64,000 nucleotides of DNA from Vespa crabro (GCF_910589235.1 NC_060975.1:558001-622000); one strand, 5' to 3'. Positions 41,343-52,014 are shown, numbered from the stretch's first letter. The notes: generated by a model not told the origin, from the sequence alone. Numbers and translations: made by a program.

Positions 41343-43302
41343 AATAAATTAAAACATAGAAAAATCGTCGAGTGAATTTCTTTGTTTGAAAAACAATTTT
41401 CTACATTCATCGACAGAATTTATTTATTGAAAATTTTTAACGAATGAAAGAATGATAAGTTTGCGATTGCTTGTCCCATGAATATTCATAAGTGTTACGT
41501 GTTTCTATGCATTTTGACATATACATACATAGATACATACATGTGTAGATACGAGATGCGTATCGCGAATCGTTCGAGCGCGAATTTTCATTTATCCCCC
41601 GAAAAGTGCTCGAGCTCGAAACGGCGTATGGTGTATGTGTGCGCGATCGGTGAAGCGAAAATCGAGTGCCTGGGAGAGCATCTTCTTCCCTCCGTTATCA
41701 TCAAGTACCGGACGGATGAAAATTTATACATCATTTTCAAGTGCGGTCGAAACAATTAATGATAGATAGAAATTTATACTACGTTGAGAGTTGCTCGTTC
41801 AAGTCGAGGGGAGTTCTCTTTCCCTCTTTCTCCCTCTCCTTTTTTTCTCTTTCCCTTTCTCTCTAAACGCGTTCAAGCACGAAAACTTCAAAGTGATGTT
41901 TATAATCGAAAATAAATAAATTCTCGCGAGTTATAGATCGATCGTTACGCTTGATTTTCTTCTTTTTTTGTTTTCTTTTTTTTTCTTTTTTTTTTTTTTT
42001 TTAAATCAATTTTTTTCGATAACTACAGATCTAATGGATTCGACGTATAGTATGACGTTCTTCTTTTTTCCCCCGGAATAAAATATTATCATGATTCGTT
42101 AAGGATTTAATTGACAAGTAGATTGCCGATTGAAAACAAATTGAACGATGAAGAATTAAAATAGATCGAACTATCGTATTATGGGTTAAACAACGTTGAA
42201 TTAGAATAATTAAGAATCGATTTTAAAAACGAGTAATCCGAACGACGTATGGAAATATAAATTTTCATCGTGACTTTTATCGATTCTTTTATTAGAGAGG
42301 GAGAGGAATGGGTTACATTTTGGGGGAAAAAAAAGAAAAGAAAAAAGGAAAAAAAAAAAAAAACAGAAAAAATAATTTCGTATCGTTTTCGGTCGCACGC
42401 ATTCGCCTATGTAAGCTGGGCTTTTATCGGCCACCTTCGTGCCGTACGTACGTGCACCCTTTACCGAACCTGTTGCCACTTGACCGCAATGTTCAATTTG
42501 TGTCAGTTCTCGGGTTCGATGAAACTCGAACGGTTTTTGGTTCGCGTTACCGCGTTCGTTCGCAGGCTAAAGCAGTCGCAAAGCACGAGCTCCATTTTAG
42601 CAGCGACAAAGAGTAGCCGAGTTACGCGATCCTACGACTACTACGTATGTACGTTCCCATTTCACTGGTGTAACGTTTAACGATCCGAGCTAAAATTTAT
42701 TTTATTCGGCTGTTCGAACGATATAAGGGTGATCGTAAAAAAAGAAAAAAAAGAGAGAGAGAGAGAGAGAGAAAGGAAAAAACTTGTCGCTAAGAATAAA
42801 TCAAGATGAATTTCAAAACTGATAGATGCAATTGCTTTATTTATATTGGTCACAAGTGTATGTAATAAGATCATCTCTCTCTCTCTCTGCCTTTTTGAGC
42901 CGATCAATTAAGTTTCCATCACATCTTGTGTTAAATTCATTAGGAAAAACAAAGTATCGTAGATATATACGAGCATGATAATATCATCTTTCTCTCTCAC
43001 TTTCTCCCTTTCTGACTCTATACCGTCATATTATTGACAAAGGTGTGTCAATCGTGAGAGTAAAGTAATCGGACGCTGTGCTTTACGTTTATAAACGGAA
43101 TGTTAAAGCTCTCGTTGAAGCGATAGTCTTCGGATATCGTTGAGAAGAAGGGGTTAGAAAGGGGAGGGAGTACTAGGATACGCATATCGTTAGTACTACA
43201 ATAGGGTCTCTGTATACATAGAGAGGCAACAGGATCGTGCGTTGAGCATAGAGGAAAGGGGTTGGCCTCGTCGAAACGCAAGAGGAAAAGGGTGAGGAGA
43301 GT

Positions 43303-43375
<73 letters not shown>

Positions 43376-44385
43376 CGAGAAGGGTAGGAGGGAGGGGTGG
43401 TTGCTGCTGGCAGGTCTATCGCCATCGGAGCCGGCAATGCGAGTCTAGGCTATCCGGTGACAAAGCAGCTTCGGATCGTGCAACGAAGCCTCCTCTTCCC
43501 TCCCGCCCTTCGGCTTTCCTCTTCACCCTACCGTCGGATTATCACCATTGAAAATGGTGCAACTGAAACTCCTACTGTTCGGATGCAGCGGCGCTTGAAC
43601 GCGATACGCGAGCCGACAGAGTCCTGCACCGACAACCGGAAATGAATTCCTTGTTGCGCCGGCCACGAATTTATCGCCGTTTACGAGTTTACCGCCGATT
43701 ACGTTCTTTTCTTCTTTCTTCCTTTTGTTCTTACGTGACGCGTGTGCTGCGAAAGTCGAGATGAGGATATATTACTTTTTATCGTCGTTCGTTCTTACGA
43801 TAATCGACTGTTTTGTACAAATCATTGCATTAGATTCTAAATGATCGAGAGGAATTTATGAGGAGATGAAGAAACGTGTTAATCGATTTTTATAATAAAA
43901 CATGTGCTCGTATACCGTACCTGTTAACGCAATTAACAGGCTAAGAAATGTGCGGAATCATTCTTGTTGAGAGATCGTGGAATTCGCGAGATGAGGACCG
44001 TCGATCGCGGGACTTACCTACGAAGTAAAGTGAACCACCCTCCTAGGGATCGTAACTAAATTGGTGGCAGTATATTACCGGTCGGACTGCCGCATTTAAT
44101 TTGAATATAATCGTGAAAGGAGATCTCAGAAGCTCGGAGGTAACAGGCGACGCGCGCGGGAGTGCGTGACGTTGACCGGAAGTGCTCCCGGGACACCGGA
44201 AACAAAATGGCTGCGCCCTCTCTCTTTCTCTCTCTCTCTCTCTTTCTCTCGGTGTGTCCTTGCGATCTATCCAAAGGGTATACTCGAGCTTGAAGATTTC
44301 ATAGATGGAACCTACTCGCAAATAATGATGATAATAATAGTAATAACAATAATAATGATGATGATTACTATTATTATTATTATTA

Positions 44386-44461
<76 letters not shown>

Positions 44462-45488
44462 CGGATAACATTCTGTAGTGTTAAAAGCACCGTACATATT
44501 TTAATGATGAAAATGTAAACGGTGTCTAGGTTTAATTGAACGCGTAACGGTAGGCAGCTATAACGGCGAGTATTTTAACTGAATATTAATCGGCCGACAT
44601 TCGATCAATGTTGTTTGACGTATATTTAAACATTCACGAGCATTATCATAAAGTAACGCGTTGTTAATATATCATATATCGCCCAAGTCCGTGACTCGTA
44701 CTCATATTACGAATATTCATTCTCTGACCGCGTTTTTGGAATATTTCAATAAGCAAATTATTATCGCGAAATATAAAATTAACCTATTTTTTTCTCTCTT
44801 TATTTTCTTCTCGTCGTTTCTTTTTCTTTTCTTTCTTATTTTCTTTTTTGTTTTGTTTTGTTTCTTTTCCCTTATTCTCGAACTATCGCGTTTACTCGGC
44901 TCGTTAAGAGAATTCAATATTAAACAGGCGCATTCGCGTGGCTCGGCTCGGTTCGGTTTCGTTCGGCTCGTTCTACGCGTAAGGCAAGTCGAATGATTTT
45001 CTAGTAATTACGATGCCGGGCGATGATTCGCGTGGGAATATAGCAGAGCATGCCGTTCGATAAGCTCCGCGGAACAATAACAATTAAGCCGGCTGACTCG
45101 TAATGCCAAAATTTAGTATAAGCACGAACAATGGTTTGCCTGTTTCGAAGGGAAGGACGAAAGCTCGCTCGACAATAGCCGAAGCGTACTTTCATAAACA
45201 AAGGAGAGCTTTCGAACTTCTTGGGTAAGATCGTAAGGTGCCTATGAAAGAGGTAGGAAGCTCAAACCAGAGAGAGAGAGAGAGAGAGAGATTCGAATGA
45301 CGAGGCGTTGTTTGTTTTCAACCAACGAAACAATCGAGCCCTTTTTTTTTTTACTCGATAATTACTAATTTAATGAGCGGAGAATTGCTCGCTGCTATAG
45401 TCTTCAAATTGTTTACAACAGAAATTCCGTGTCAAATTCTTCTTCTTTTCTTTCTTTCTTTTTTCTCTCTGTTCTTTTATTTTTTTTT

Positions 45489-45534
<46 letters not shown>

Positions 45535-48500
45535 TATATATATATACATATATATATGCCTATACATTTATACATATATACATATAATATTTTTTTTCGT
45601 TATTCGGCGTACACACCCAGTTTGGATTTATACACGTTGTCGGCGTGTGCTTTTGAAAAATCGATAGTTCAAAACGGTCGACGATAAATCAGTAGGGCTC
45701 GTCGACGAACCACGACATCCGCTTTAAAAGCTCGACGTTCGCGAGACGGGTGTTAAGCGCGCCGAGTCTCTTTTTTCGCGGCTCCGAAATATTAGCCGAA
45801 AATTGAGCCACGATAAAAAAGGGGGGGAGAGAGAGAGAGACAGCAAGATCACTCGACGTCGACGTCATCAAAGTCGTTACGTAGCACGGCATGCATGCTC
45901 GTTAATGGATAAACGGTGCTCGTTTATCGAATAGCTTAAACGAGAAGGAAGGAGAGAAACAAAGTGACAGAAAGAGAAACAACAGAGGAGGGAAGAAAGA
46001 GAGAGAGAGAGAGAGGATGGTGTTAAGGGTCTAAGGGGATGGCGGTGGTGGTAGTGGGCACCCTTAAGAGTTTACGGTATACGACTTGCCTCAGGAGCGT
46101 ATGATTAAACAACTCAGGTGTTTTATGCTCGGTTCGTGTAGATCGCGTGACCCAACGGCCACATCCGTTTCCGCTTTTACGTACACGGTCAACCCGCCGT
46201 CTTCGGAGCCCCCCTTACCAATCCTTTGCCTTAAGGGTTGCACGTTACCATCGGCCACGAAAGAAAGTATACTTTCGACGTATCTCCGAGGCATGATCGC
46301 ACTCGCTCGATACTCGCGTCCTACTACGAGACTCGAGTCTTACCGAGAAATCCATTGCCACTTTTGTATTTTCTATTTTCTTCGAAAGCTTAACACATCT
46401 CACAAGTTATAAATAATGAAAGTGGTTTTTTTTCTCTTCTTTTATTTTTTTTCTCTTTTTTTTTTCTTTTTTTTTTTTTTTTTTTTTTTTTTCCTTTAAA
46501 AAAGAGGGTAAAGGAAATAGTTCGCCTCCGATCTGAAATTTTCCCTTTCGATCGTAAAAACTAAGCCGAACTTTTTTTCTTTTTCTACTGAGCTATGCTT
46601 TTATTACATTTTGTATTTTAGATCGTTTCGATTTGAAACGTTAACTTAAAGTACATACGTCGTACGTAGTTAAATTTCCTTCTAAGTTTGTCATAGTTTC
46701 GATTTTATCCAGACTTTATATGAATCTCGTTAATGTTTTAAGAGAAAAAAAATCTACCACTTAGTTCCCTATTTAGGTCGAACGTTATGAAATGAAAGGT
46801 CAAGGAAATGCCGTAGTTTGACATTTGAGGCACGAAATATCATCCAACCCCTGTCACTCGATCTCTCTCGCTAGTCACTTTTCTAGCTTTCTCTCTCGCG
46901 AACATTTCAAAGTAATTTCATTAAACGAACGACGACGTCGTTCGATAATATAATCGAGCTTCTACTTCTTCTTTTCCTTTTATATCTACCTATATACTTA
47001 TCTATCAACTTATTTCTTCAATAATTTTTACATTTCTCACTCTTTCGATTTTTATTAATATTTATTTTTCATAATGGCACGTTTTCAAATCGTTCCTCAC
47101 GAGTCACGAAACATTATCGAACAATTAAAGCCGTTTAATTAATCAGTCGGCTAACACAATAACGAGCCACGCCATTCGTATATTTCGACAGGAGCAATAG
47201 CTAATTGCATAATATCTAATAAACCGTAAAGCGGATATTGAGAGAGTAATACGATGATTATACGATGGAGTGTCGTTACGTCCTACCTTTCAAAATATGC
47301 TAACGATTTACGTTGCCCCATGCCGAACATTATCGGGTTTTACTTTTATCTATAATAGTTGCGTCGATACAATAGTCGACCGATAGATTTCGAGTTAGAT
47401 AATGATATTACTTTAGATTCTTTTATCGTATCAAATTGTAAGTTTTTCGTGCTGACTTATCCCTCCTTCCTCTCTCTCTCTCTCTCTCTCTGTGTACTAT
47501 CTCCCCTTTCTCTCCTCCCCATCTTTCTCGCCAAACGTCGAGAGCATTCTCATCGCACACCCTCTCGCCACTGAACTCGCGAGTTTTCCGAGAAATTAGT
47601 CGAGTTGATTTGCATCTGACGTGCACCTCGAGGCACCCACACGTCGCTCGCATAGTTCGAAACTCTGACTTTCCTTTCGCCAAATGTCTCGGCTCTTCCT
47701 ACGGTAACAGGCGTATACTATCGCGTCAATTATTCTCCTCTCCTGACTGTGAAGGGTATGAGAAAGAGACAAAGACACACACGGAGAAAGAGAGAGAGAG
47801 AGAGAGAGACGGAGTCGTCACTGCGAGTTTCCCATTGGGGGAAGATAGCTGATGTTACCCGCAATTAATATCTCTAGAAAATTTATTCTTTTCTGTTTAT
47901 TTTTTTTTTTTCTTCTTCTTTGTACTGTCTTTGGAAGAAATATATAAGAAAGACGAAAGGATCGAAATTTTTTCACTAGCAAATACCATCACATAGCCAA
48001 CCAGGAGGGATGTTGGTGGTTAGAGTTACAGACTTCTGACTTTCATCCCGATTATCTTCAGTCGGCAGATACGAGGTGGAGGTGTTCCAAAGACGTAAGT
48101 CTCGGCACGAAGAACTTTCGGCTTAACTCGCTTGTTGTGAATAAGTAAGCGAAGTGTTGCAAAGTGCTGGGAGAAGTTTTGGAAGAGTGAAGAGGAGAGA
48201 AGAGGAGGTGGTAGCAGCCCGCGCCCCTTCAAACGCGAGTTGGGCCGACTCGAATTAAATTGTTATACGGATGAGCTGCCACGAGGAAAGAGACGTTTTC
48301 TTCCTTGTGCGTGAATCTTTCATTAGCTACTATCTAGCTACTTTGGTTCCACTCGATGAAGGAACGAACGTGTTCGTCGTTGAAAAATTCCTTTATCTCT
48401 TACTTGTGATCGCATTCTTGACAGGAAAAACATTCCAGATGATAGACGTTAGTTCTTGCTCTCATTACCATCTCGAACGCTGGTATGACTTTGTTACATG

Positions 48501-49374
48501 CCGCACAGTAGCCGGTGTTTCCAAAGAGCCTGGACAGAAAAAGAAGAGAAAAAAGGAAAATGAAGAAGAATTATTTTCAATCGTGTACGATTCGCGCACG
48601 TCGACGAGGGACAAAGAAAATATTAATTTTGACACCGACGCATGGAATAAGATCCCGAAGAAAAATCGTACCCTCGATCGTAACGAGTGGCAATAAAAGC
48701 TCATGGGGCCATCGACGACGAGTACTACGTAGTCTTCAAATATTGGGCCATTAATAAAGGACACGAATGGTGTTTCGATAGGCAGACGCTACGGGCACCT
48801 GCCTGCTTTCCCTCGGGAGCTCGGGTAATCTCAACCCGCTTTATTTGCTTCGCTTGTTTAGACGAGAATGTGGATGTATTCAATAAGGGAAAACTCATCT
48901 GTAAAATTCGATTTGTTTTGCCTCCTCTGGCTATTCGGCTCCTCTTTTCCTTGTCCTCCCATCCCTCCCTTGCGCATTATCCCTCCATATCTTTTTTCAT
49001 TCCTCGCATTGACTCTTATTTTTTTTCCCCGACGATAAGAAGACTCACCTCAAGTAATCTCTTTTGCAGAGAATTAAATTGGCCTTTGTATAAAGCGTAG
49101 AACCGACCTCTCCTAGTCTGCAATCGCAGCAACCACATTTCAAACAGTCTTCGTGCCAGTACAAGTCCAAGGCTTTCAATAAATACCTGAAACAATAACG
49201 ACGACAAAAGTATTACCGATAAATCTAATTTTTAATCTTATTATTTTACACGTCACGTTTTTAAATTATCAAAGACACTCACCTTTCCGTGATAGTCTTG
49301 CCACAACCAGCACATTCTTGCTGAGTCGCCCCGTTTTTACTACTTGGTTCATTCTTGCTCACGTCCATCATCAT
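20693..49374 (-). CDS. Bx: Beadex / LIM-only protein (LMO), five-exon gene model
   Basis: Join of 49374-49283, 49186-49049, 48529-48404, 27057-26904 and 20851-20693 on the minus strand gives an uninterrupted 222-aa protein. LIM1 has ligands C21, C24, H42, C45, C48, C51, C71 and D74; LIM2 has C85, C88, H107, C110, C113, C116, C135 and H138. A tail of about 75 residues, rich in Pro, Asn and Ala, follows. There is no homeodomain, kinase or PDZ region, so this is a LIM-only protein. The core (YLLKALDLYWHEDCLKC, IPAFEMVMRAR, FCVGDQFYLYENKILCEY) is the LMO1/LMO3/Beadex type. In this family the LIM domains bind the nuclear cofactor Chip/LDB and compete with LIM-homeodomain proteins such as Apterous, so the protein modulates transcription without binding DNA itself. 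All junctions are GT-AG and all phases agree. The start is the first of three consecutive Met codons. Identification is firm; the start and the 5' end of the mRNA are less certain. Confidence 0.95.
20852..26903 (-). other. Bx: Beadex intron 4 (about 6.1 kb)
   Basis: A GT-AG phase-0 intron between the end of LIM2 and the C-terminal tail. It holds CT/GA arrays, pyrimidine-rich stretches and non-repetitive blocks at about 22120-22290 and 26500-26700. Open frames here are short or repeat-derived, and no domain is recognised. Confidence 0.82.
21692..21721. repeat. (TA)n microsatellite in intron 4
   Basis: Perfect array of about 15 units. Confidence 0.9.
26904..27057 (-). CDS. Bx: Beadex coding exon 4 (end of LIM2, start of tail)
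   Basis: A 154-nt exon with acceptor TCTAATTGCAG|A and donor CCTCAA|GTAAGT. One base completes Lys119, then residues 120-170 begin FCVGDQFYLYENKILCEYHY and run into a proline-rich stretch and an Ile-Lys-Arg-Gln motif. C135 and H138 are the last two LIM2 zinc positions; H138 is encoded by CAT at 27002-27000. The exon ends in phase 0. Confidence 0.95.
27267..27300. repeat. (GA)n array close to Beadex exon 4
   Basis: About 17 units, lying roughly 210 bp 5' of the exon-4 acceptor on the coding strand, where it reads as (TC)n. Confidence 0.9.
27452..27464. repeat. C13 homopolymer
   Basis: A run of 13 C in a CCTCC-rich stretch, reading as a G13 run in the Beadex pre-mRNA. Such runs are prone to sequencing-length error. 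Confidence 0.85.
28012..28044. repeat. (GAG)n-G(n) array
   Basis: About eight GAG units passing into a run of about ten G. Confidence 0.85.
29894..29943. repeat. (TTTA)n followed by poly-T
   Basis: About five TTTA units, then a T run of about 28 nt. Confidence 0.9.
30292..30324. repeat. (GA)n microsatellite
   Basis: Array of about 16 units in intron 3. Confidence 0.9.
30400..30442. repeat. (AAGC)n/(AGGC)n tetranucleotide array
   Basis: Three AAGC units then about seven AGGC units, ending in a small GCAGGCCTGC palindrome. Confidence 0.9.
31154..31198. repeat. (GA)n microsatellite
   Basis: Perfect array of about 22 units. Confidence 0.92.
33456..33502. repeat. (CT)n microsatellite
   Basis: Perfect array of about 23 units. 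Confidence 0.92.
34143..34180. repeat. (TC)n microsatellite
   Basis: Perfect array of about 19 units. Confidence 0.92.
36679..36711. repeat. (ACG)n trinucleotide array
   Basis: About 11 units. The three-base period keeps frames open on both strands; no gene is supported. Confidence 0.9.
38179..38231. repeat. (CGAA)n tetranucleotide array
   Basis: About 12 units with one T variant near the end. Related arrays occur at 49465-49500 and 52982-53016. Confidence 0.92.
38488..38578. repeat. Compound (TC)n-(TA)n-(TATC)n array
   Basis: Three adjoining motifs (TC to about 38524, TA to about 38548, TATC to about 38570). They account for the long frames that cross this point. Confidence 0.9.
40264..40302. 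repeat. (GAC)n trinucleotide array
   Basis: About 13 units. It would encode poly-Asp, but no gene is supported. Confidence 0.9.
40949..41020. repeat. Two adjacent (TA)n arrays
   Basis: About 21 TA units, a short spacer TTCGCATG, then about 10 more units. Confidence 0.9.
41478..41759 (+). CDS. Candidate small ORF inside Beadex intron 3, plus strand
   Basis: 93 codons, or 67 from the internal ATG at 41556. Unlike nearly all other frames here it is not built from simple repeats. It has mixed composition, several cysteines and a C-terminal part reading IIKYRTDENLYIIFKCGRNN. Third positions from 41556 onward are visibly GC-richer than the flanks. No domain, signal peptide or membrane span is recognised. 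It lies antisense to the Beadex transcript. It may be a chance frame in conserved noncoding DNA. Confidence 0.2.
   Translation: MNIHKCYVFLCILTYTYIDTYMCRYEMRIANRSSANFHLSPEKCSSSKRRMVYVCAIGEAKIECLGEHLLPSVIIKYRTDENLYIIFKCGRNN
43306..43371. repeat. Longest perfect (GA)n array in the window
   Basis: About 66 bp of uninterrupted GA in intron 3, flanked by purine-rich sequence. Confidence 0.95.
44326..44461. repeat. (AAT/ATT)n trinucleotide array
   Basis: An impure AAT/ATG/ATT segment passes into about 30 pure ATT units. It produces poly-Asn and poly-Ile open frames on opposite strands; neither is a gene. Confidence 0.95.
45491..45544. repeat. T40 homopolymer followed by (TA)n
   Basis: About 40 T then about seven TA units in intron 3. 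Confidence 0.9.
48404..48529 (-). CDS. Bx: Beadex coding exon 3 (linker and first half of LIM2)
   Basis: A 126-nt exon with acceptor CTGTCCAG|GC and donor CACAA|GTAAGAG, phase 2 at both ends. It completes Arg77 and encodes residues 78-118, reading LFGNTGYCAACNKVIP and then FEMVMRARTNVYHLECFSC. LIM2 ligands C85, C88, H107, C110, C113 and C116 are all present. The next exon lies about 21 kb away, so the LIM2 zinc finger is split by the largest intron of the gene. Confidence 0.95.
48530..49048 (-). other. Bx: Beadex intron 2 (519 nt)
   Basis: A GT-AG intron between exons 2 and 3, splitting Arg77 (AG|G). The open frames that cross it on the plus strand have no recognisable domain. I see no RNA gene or repeat array in it. 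Confidence 0.92.
49049..49186 (-). CDS. Bx: Beadex coding exon 2 (rest of LIM1)
   Basis: A 138-nt exon with acceptor TTGTTTCAG|G and donor TTGAG|GTGAGT, phase 2 at both ends. It completes Arg31 and encodes residues 32-76, including H42, C45, C48, C51, C71 and D74 of LIM1 and the family signature CRLGEVGSTLYTK. Intron 1 before it is only 96 nt. The match to LMO1/LMO3/Beadex LIM1 is close to residue-for-residue as I know the family. Confidence 0.96.
49187..49282 (-). other. Bx: Beadex intron 1 (96 nt)
   Basis: A short GT-AG intron between coding exons 1 and 2, splitting an Arg codon (AG|G) inside LIM1. The length is typical of minimal insect introns. No other feature was seen in it. Confidence 0.92.
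49283..49374 (-). CDS. Bx: Beadex coding exon 1 (start codon, first LIM1 cysteines)
   Basis: Encodes residues 1-30, beginning MMMDVSKNEPSSKNGATQQE and continuing into the first zinc pair CAGC (C21, C24). It ends after two bases of codon 31 at a donor reading AAAG|GTGAGT. The three tandem ATGs at 49366-49374 leave the exact initiation codon open; the first was chosen. The frame remains open back to the acceptor at 49411, so an N-terminally extended form is possible if the upstream exon is coding. Confidence 0.9.
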
Positions 49375-49411
49375 CTTTTTATCTCCGATTCCCCGTCGGA
49401 GATCTAATCGA
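49375..49411 (-). other. Bx: Beadex 5' leader segment with upstream splice acceptor
   Basis: On the minus strand a pyrimidine-rich tract followed by TTATTTTCAG precedes 49411, a strong splice acceptor. The 37 nt from there to the first ATG contain no in-frame stop. At least one further 5' exon must therefore exist upstream. Whether these 37 nt are untranslated or part of a longer N-terminus depends on that exon. Confidence 0.75.
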
Positions 49412-49464
49412 CTGAAAATAAAGAAACGAAAAAGGATCATAATCCTCGGCGTTTGACGATCGAT

Positions 49465-49500
49465 CGAACGAACGAACGAACGAACGAACGAACGAACGAA
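49465..49500. repeat. (CGAA)n array just upstream of the Beadex leader acceptor
   Basis: About nine units ending 53 bp before the acceptor at 49411. On the coding strand it reads (TTCG)n inside the intron that precedes the start-codon exon. Confidence 0.92.
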
Positions 49501-49643
49501 TAATCGTATGTACACTTGCGTCCCTTTTAACAAGTTTCACCGGCATCTGGCACTAGAACGCGTCGGCTTGTCTATGAGTAATTAGAGTTACGGCTCGAGA
49601 ATTTAACCGCGCGGTTTGGTACCATCTGTGTCCGAGCGTGGGT

Positions 49644-49646
<3 letters not shown>

Positions 49647-49683
<37 letters not shown>
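49647..49683. repeat. (CT)n microsatellite
   Basis: Perfect array of about 18 units, 240 bp 5' of the Beadex leader acceptor. Confidence 0.92.
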
Positions 49684-49685
<2 letters not shown>

Positions 49686-52012
49686 GATGCGGTCAGAGTT
49701 TAGAATCGAATTAGTTTGACCCTCCCTCCACTTATTCCGTGCTTAAGCGTCACCAGTTCTCGAACCATATAACGAACGAACATCTCCCTGTATTTTCGAG
49801 TAAGACATTGTTCTCGGGTTTCTTCGACAAACGTTCCTTCCTCGTATCGCAAATTATTCGCTTTTCTTTTTAGTCCTAGTTTTTCTTCTTTCTTTTTTTC
49901 TTTCTTATCTATCTTTTTCTCTTTCCATAAGAATTTTAATGGAACGAGACAATATCTATAAAGGATGTTTCTAAGTTAATGGATCCAATCTGAGACACCC
50001 GGTATTATATTTACGAGTAACTCGCTATGAGCAAAGTTTGTGCGGTTTCAATATGTCCTATTTCCCCCAGTTATAGCCTGGACACAATATCACGAGGACG
50101 TTGTTAATATCTTCCATGCGGTCGCGACTTCAGAGACAAATATTAATACTTACAAGGAATCCTTTGATCGGTTTAATTGTAAAGGTCGAGAGTTCGGTAT
50201 TTCGTCTTATTTCGTTGACTCGACGATTCTTATATAAGTACTTATACATACAAATATATATGTGCAATAATATATATATATATGTATACACATCTATGTG
50301 AATGGAAAATTCGTCAATTTATCAAAGATTTCTTAACAATTAATCTAATAAAAGGATATTTCTAAATTTGATCGCAGGATTAATCTCACGAAATTTAATA
50401 GGGGAAACGTGTTTTAGCGCATTAAAACGTAGAACCGTCAGTCGCGAATTGTGCCGACAACGCGTTTGGATTACCGTTGTTCCATTATCGTTGAAACGAG
50501 AGCAACTTCGGTTACGAGAATCACAACGAGGCGAGTTAATTAATCGAGTTGAATCGATTATACGCTTTACTCCCCCCACTCTCAACTCCCCCACCTCCTT
50601 CTATACCGGCTACCGATAAATTGAGTTCGTTATAAATAATAGTACAATAATTATTATTCGTAAGCGTGCAAGCCCTACCACCTATGAAAGAGGAGGGTAA
50701 TGATTAATGGAATAACTAACCAGCGTAGGGTGGCTAAATTATGCAAACTATTAAATCCGCTCGCGCACAAAGTTTCCCCACATAATAATTGCGTGACGAA
50801 TGTTTCACCGTTAAATCCATGCGAGTCAGTCCACGAGGAATTCTATCTTATCGCGGAATTACGTTTACGCGGGAATTTTCTCCACGGTTGGTGGTCCGTC
50901 TTGAATTAGCCGTGGTTCTACTTTTACGCTTTCTACACGCGATCGTTTCAATAAAAATAATTCGAAGGTTAATTCGTTGCCACATCGTAGAAGGATTATT
51001 CGTTGAATTAAAATAGGATCGAACGACTAGAATTATCGAGTATGTTTGTTACGATAGAAAATTAATATTTGTTTGCCCGTTCGCCCGTCTACGAAAGAGG
51101 AAGAAAGAAAAAAAAAAAAAAAATTCTTGGCGACAAACGTAACGGCGGGATAAGATCGCATGCTCGATATAGTTGCAAACGTGTTATCGTAGGATTTGCT
51201 TTGAATGACTCGCGTTTGTAGTATCAAGGAAAACGGAAGTAAGTTGAATTACATATGCCGGCATTCCAAAACGGAAATTCCTGCGGACTCCGACCTGGAT
51301 TCCAACGAAGACCTCGGAAACCTTCGACGACCCTGCGTGGCCAGTCGATTTCCACTTTGTTCTGCAATTTGCGTGAAGGCACACGTCTCCTACTCCCTTT
51401 CCTCTCTATGGCGAAAGTACCACTGAGGAGGGCTTGAAAAACCGGGCATTGTTGTGGCTCCCTCAAAGCTTTGTTTCAAACGTTGCCGTGCCGGAAGTTC
51501 GAACCCCCTTACGAGGGTGAGAATGTGAACTAGTAAAAGAGAGAGAGAGAGAAAGAGAGAGAGAAAGGGAGAGAGAGAAACGCAGAAAAGACGAACGGAA
51601 CGCGACGGAGTTAATTCTTCGAGTACGAAATAAAACACCTACACACCTCTCTCCCCCTTTTTTTCTTTTTCTTTTTCTCTTTTTTTTCCACGACAGAGAA
51701 TAAAGTACTTTAACAGAGAGAGAGAAGATGATACCTCTCGTAAGATTATTCTTCTCTTAATTAAGTTACCTTACCGATAAGGACATTCATGCGTTTCCGA
51801 GTAATTACTTTATCTTTGTGTTCTCCGTTCGCAAAATCATATTTCATAATTTCATCAGGCTGCGAGTCACAGGCATTTACGAGTATGTACATCGAATTTT
51901 CTAATTGCCATTTATCCATGGCTACTGCGAAAAAAGGCAGAACTACGTATGTGTACTATTTAACGTGGTCAAAAAGTCAACGGAGCAGAGTCGGAATGGT
52001 TCGTTGGAACGT

Positions 52013-52014
52013 AA

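Larger units (their letters stand above)
27058..48403 (-). other. Bx: Beadex intron 3 (about 21.3 kb)
   Basis: The largest intron, inserted within LIM2 between residues 118 and 120. It is packed with microsatellites (GA/CT, TA, CGAA, GAC, ATT, poly-T). Between them are non-repetitive blocks, for example 37300-37600, 38640-38740 and 46010-46340, which could be cis-regulatory. One small non-repetitive ORF lies on the plus strand at 41478-41759. I recognise no nested gene and no intact transposon. Confidence 0.9.

Noticed and set aside
42270..42680. Overlapping plus-strand frames of 136 and 102 codons
   Set aside because: Two frames are open over the same complex DNA after a poly-A/Lys-rich start, and neither shows a domain.
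44043..44471. Frames rich in poly-Asn and poly-Ile on opposite strands
   Set aside because: They are translations of an ATT/AAT trinucleotide array.
46086..46412. 108-codon plus-strand frame in intron 3
   Set aside because: It has an overlapping frame on the opposite strand and no domain. It is better viewed as a possible noncoding element.
51488..51505. tRNA B-box-like GTTCGAACCCC
   Set aside because: There is no A box, anticodon arm or acceptor stem around it.
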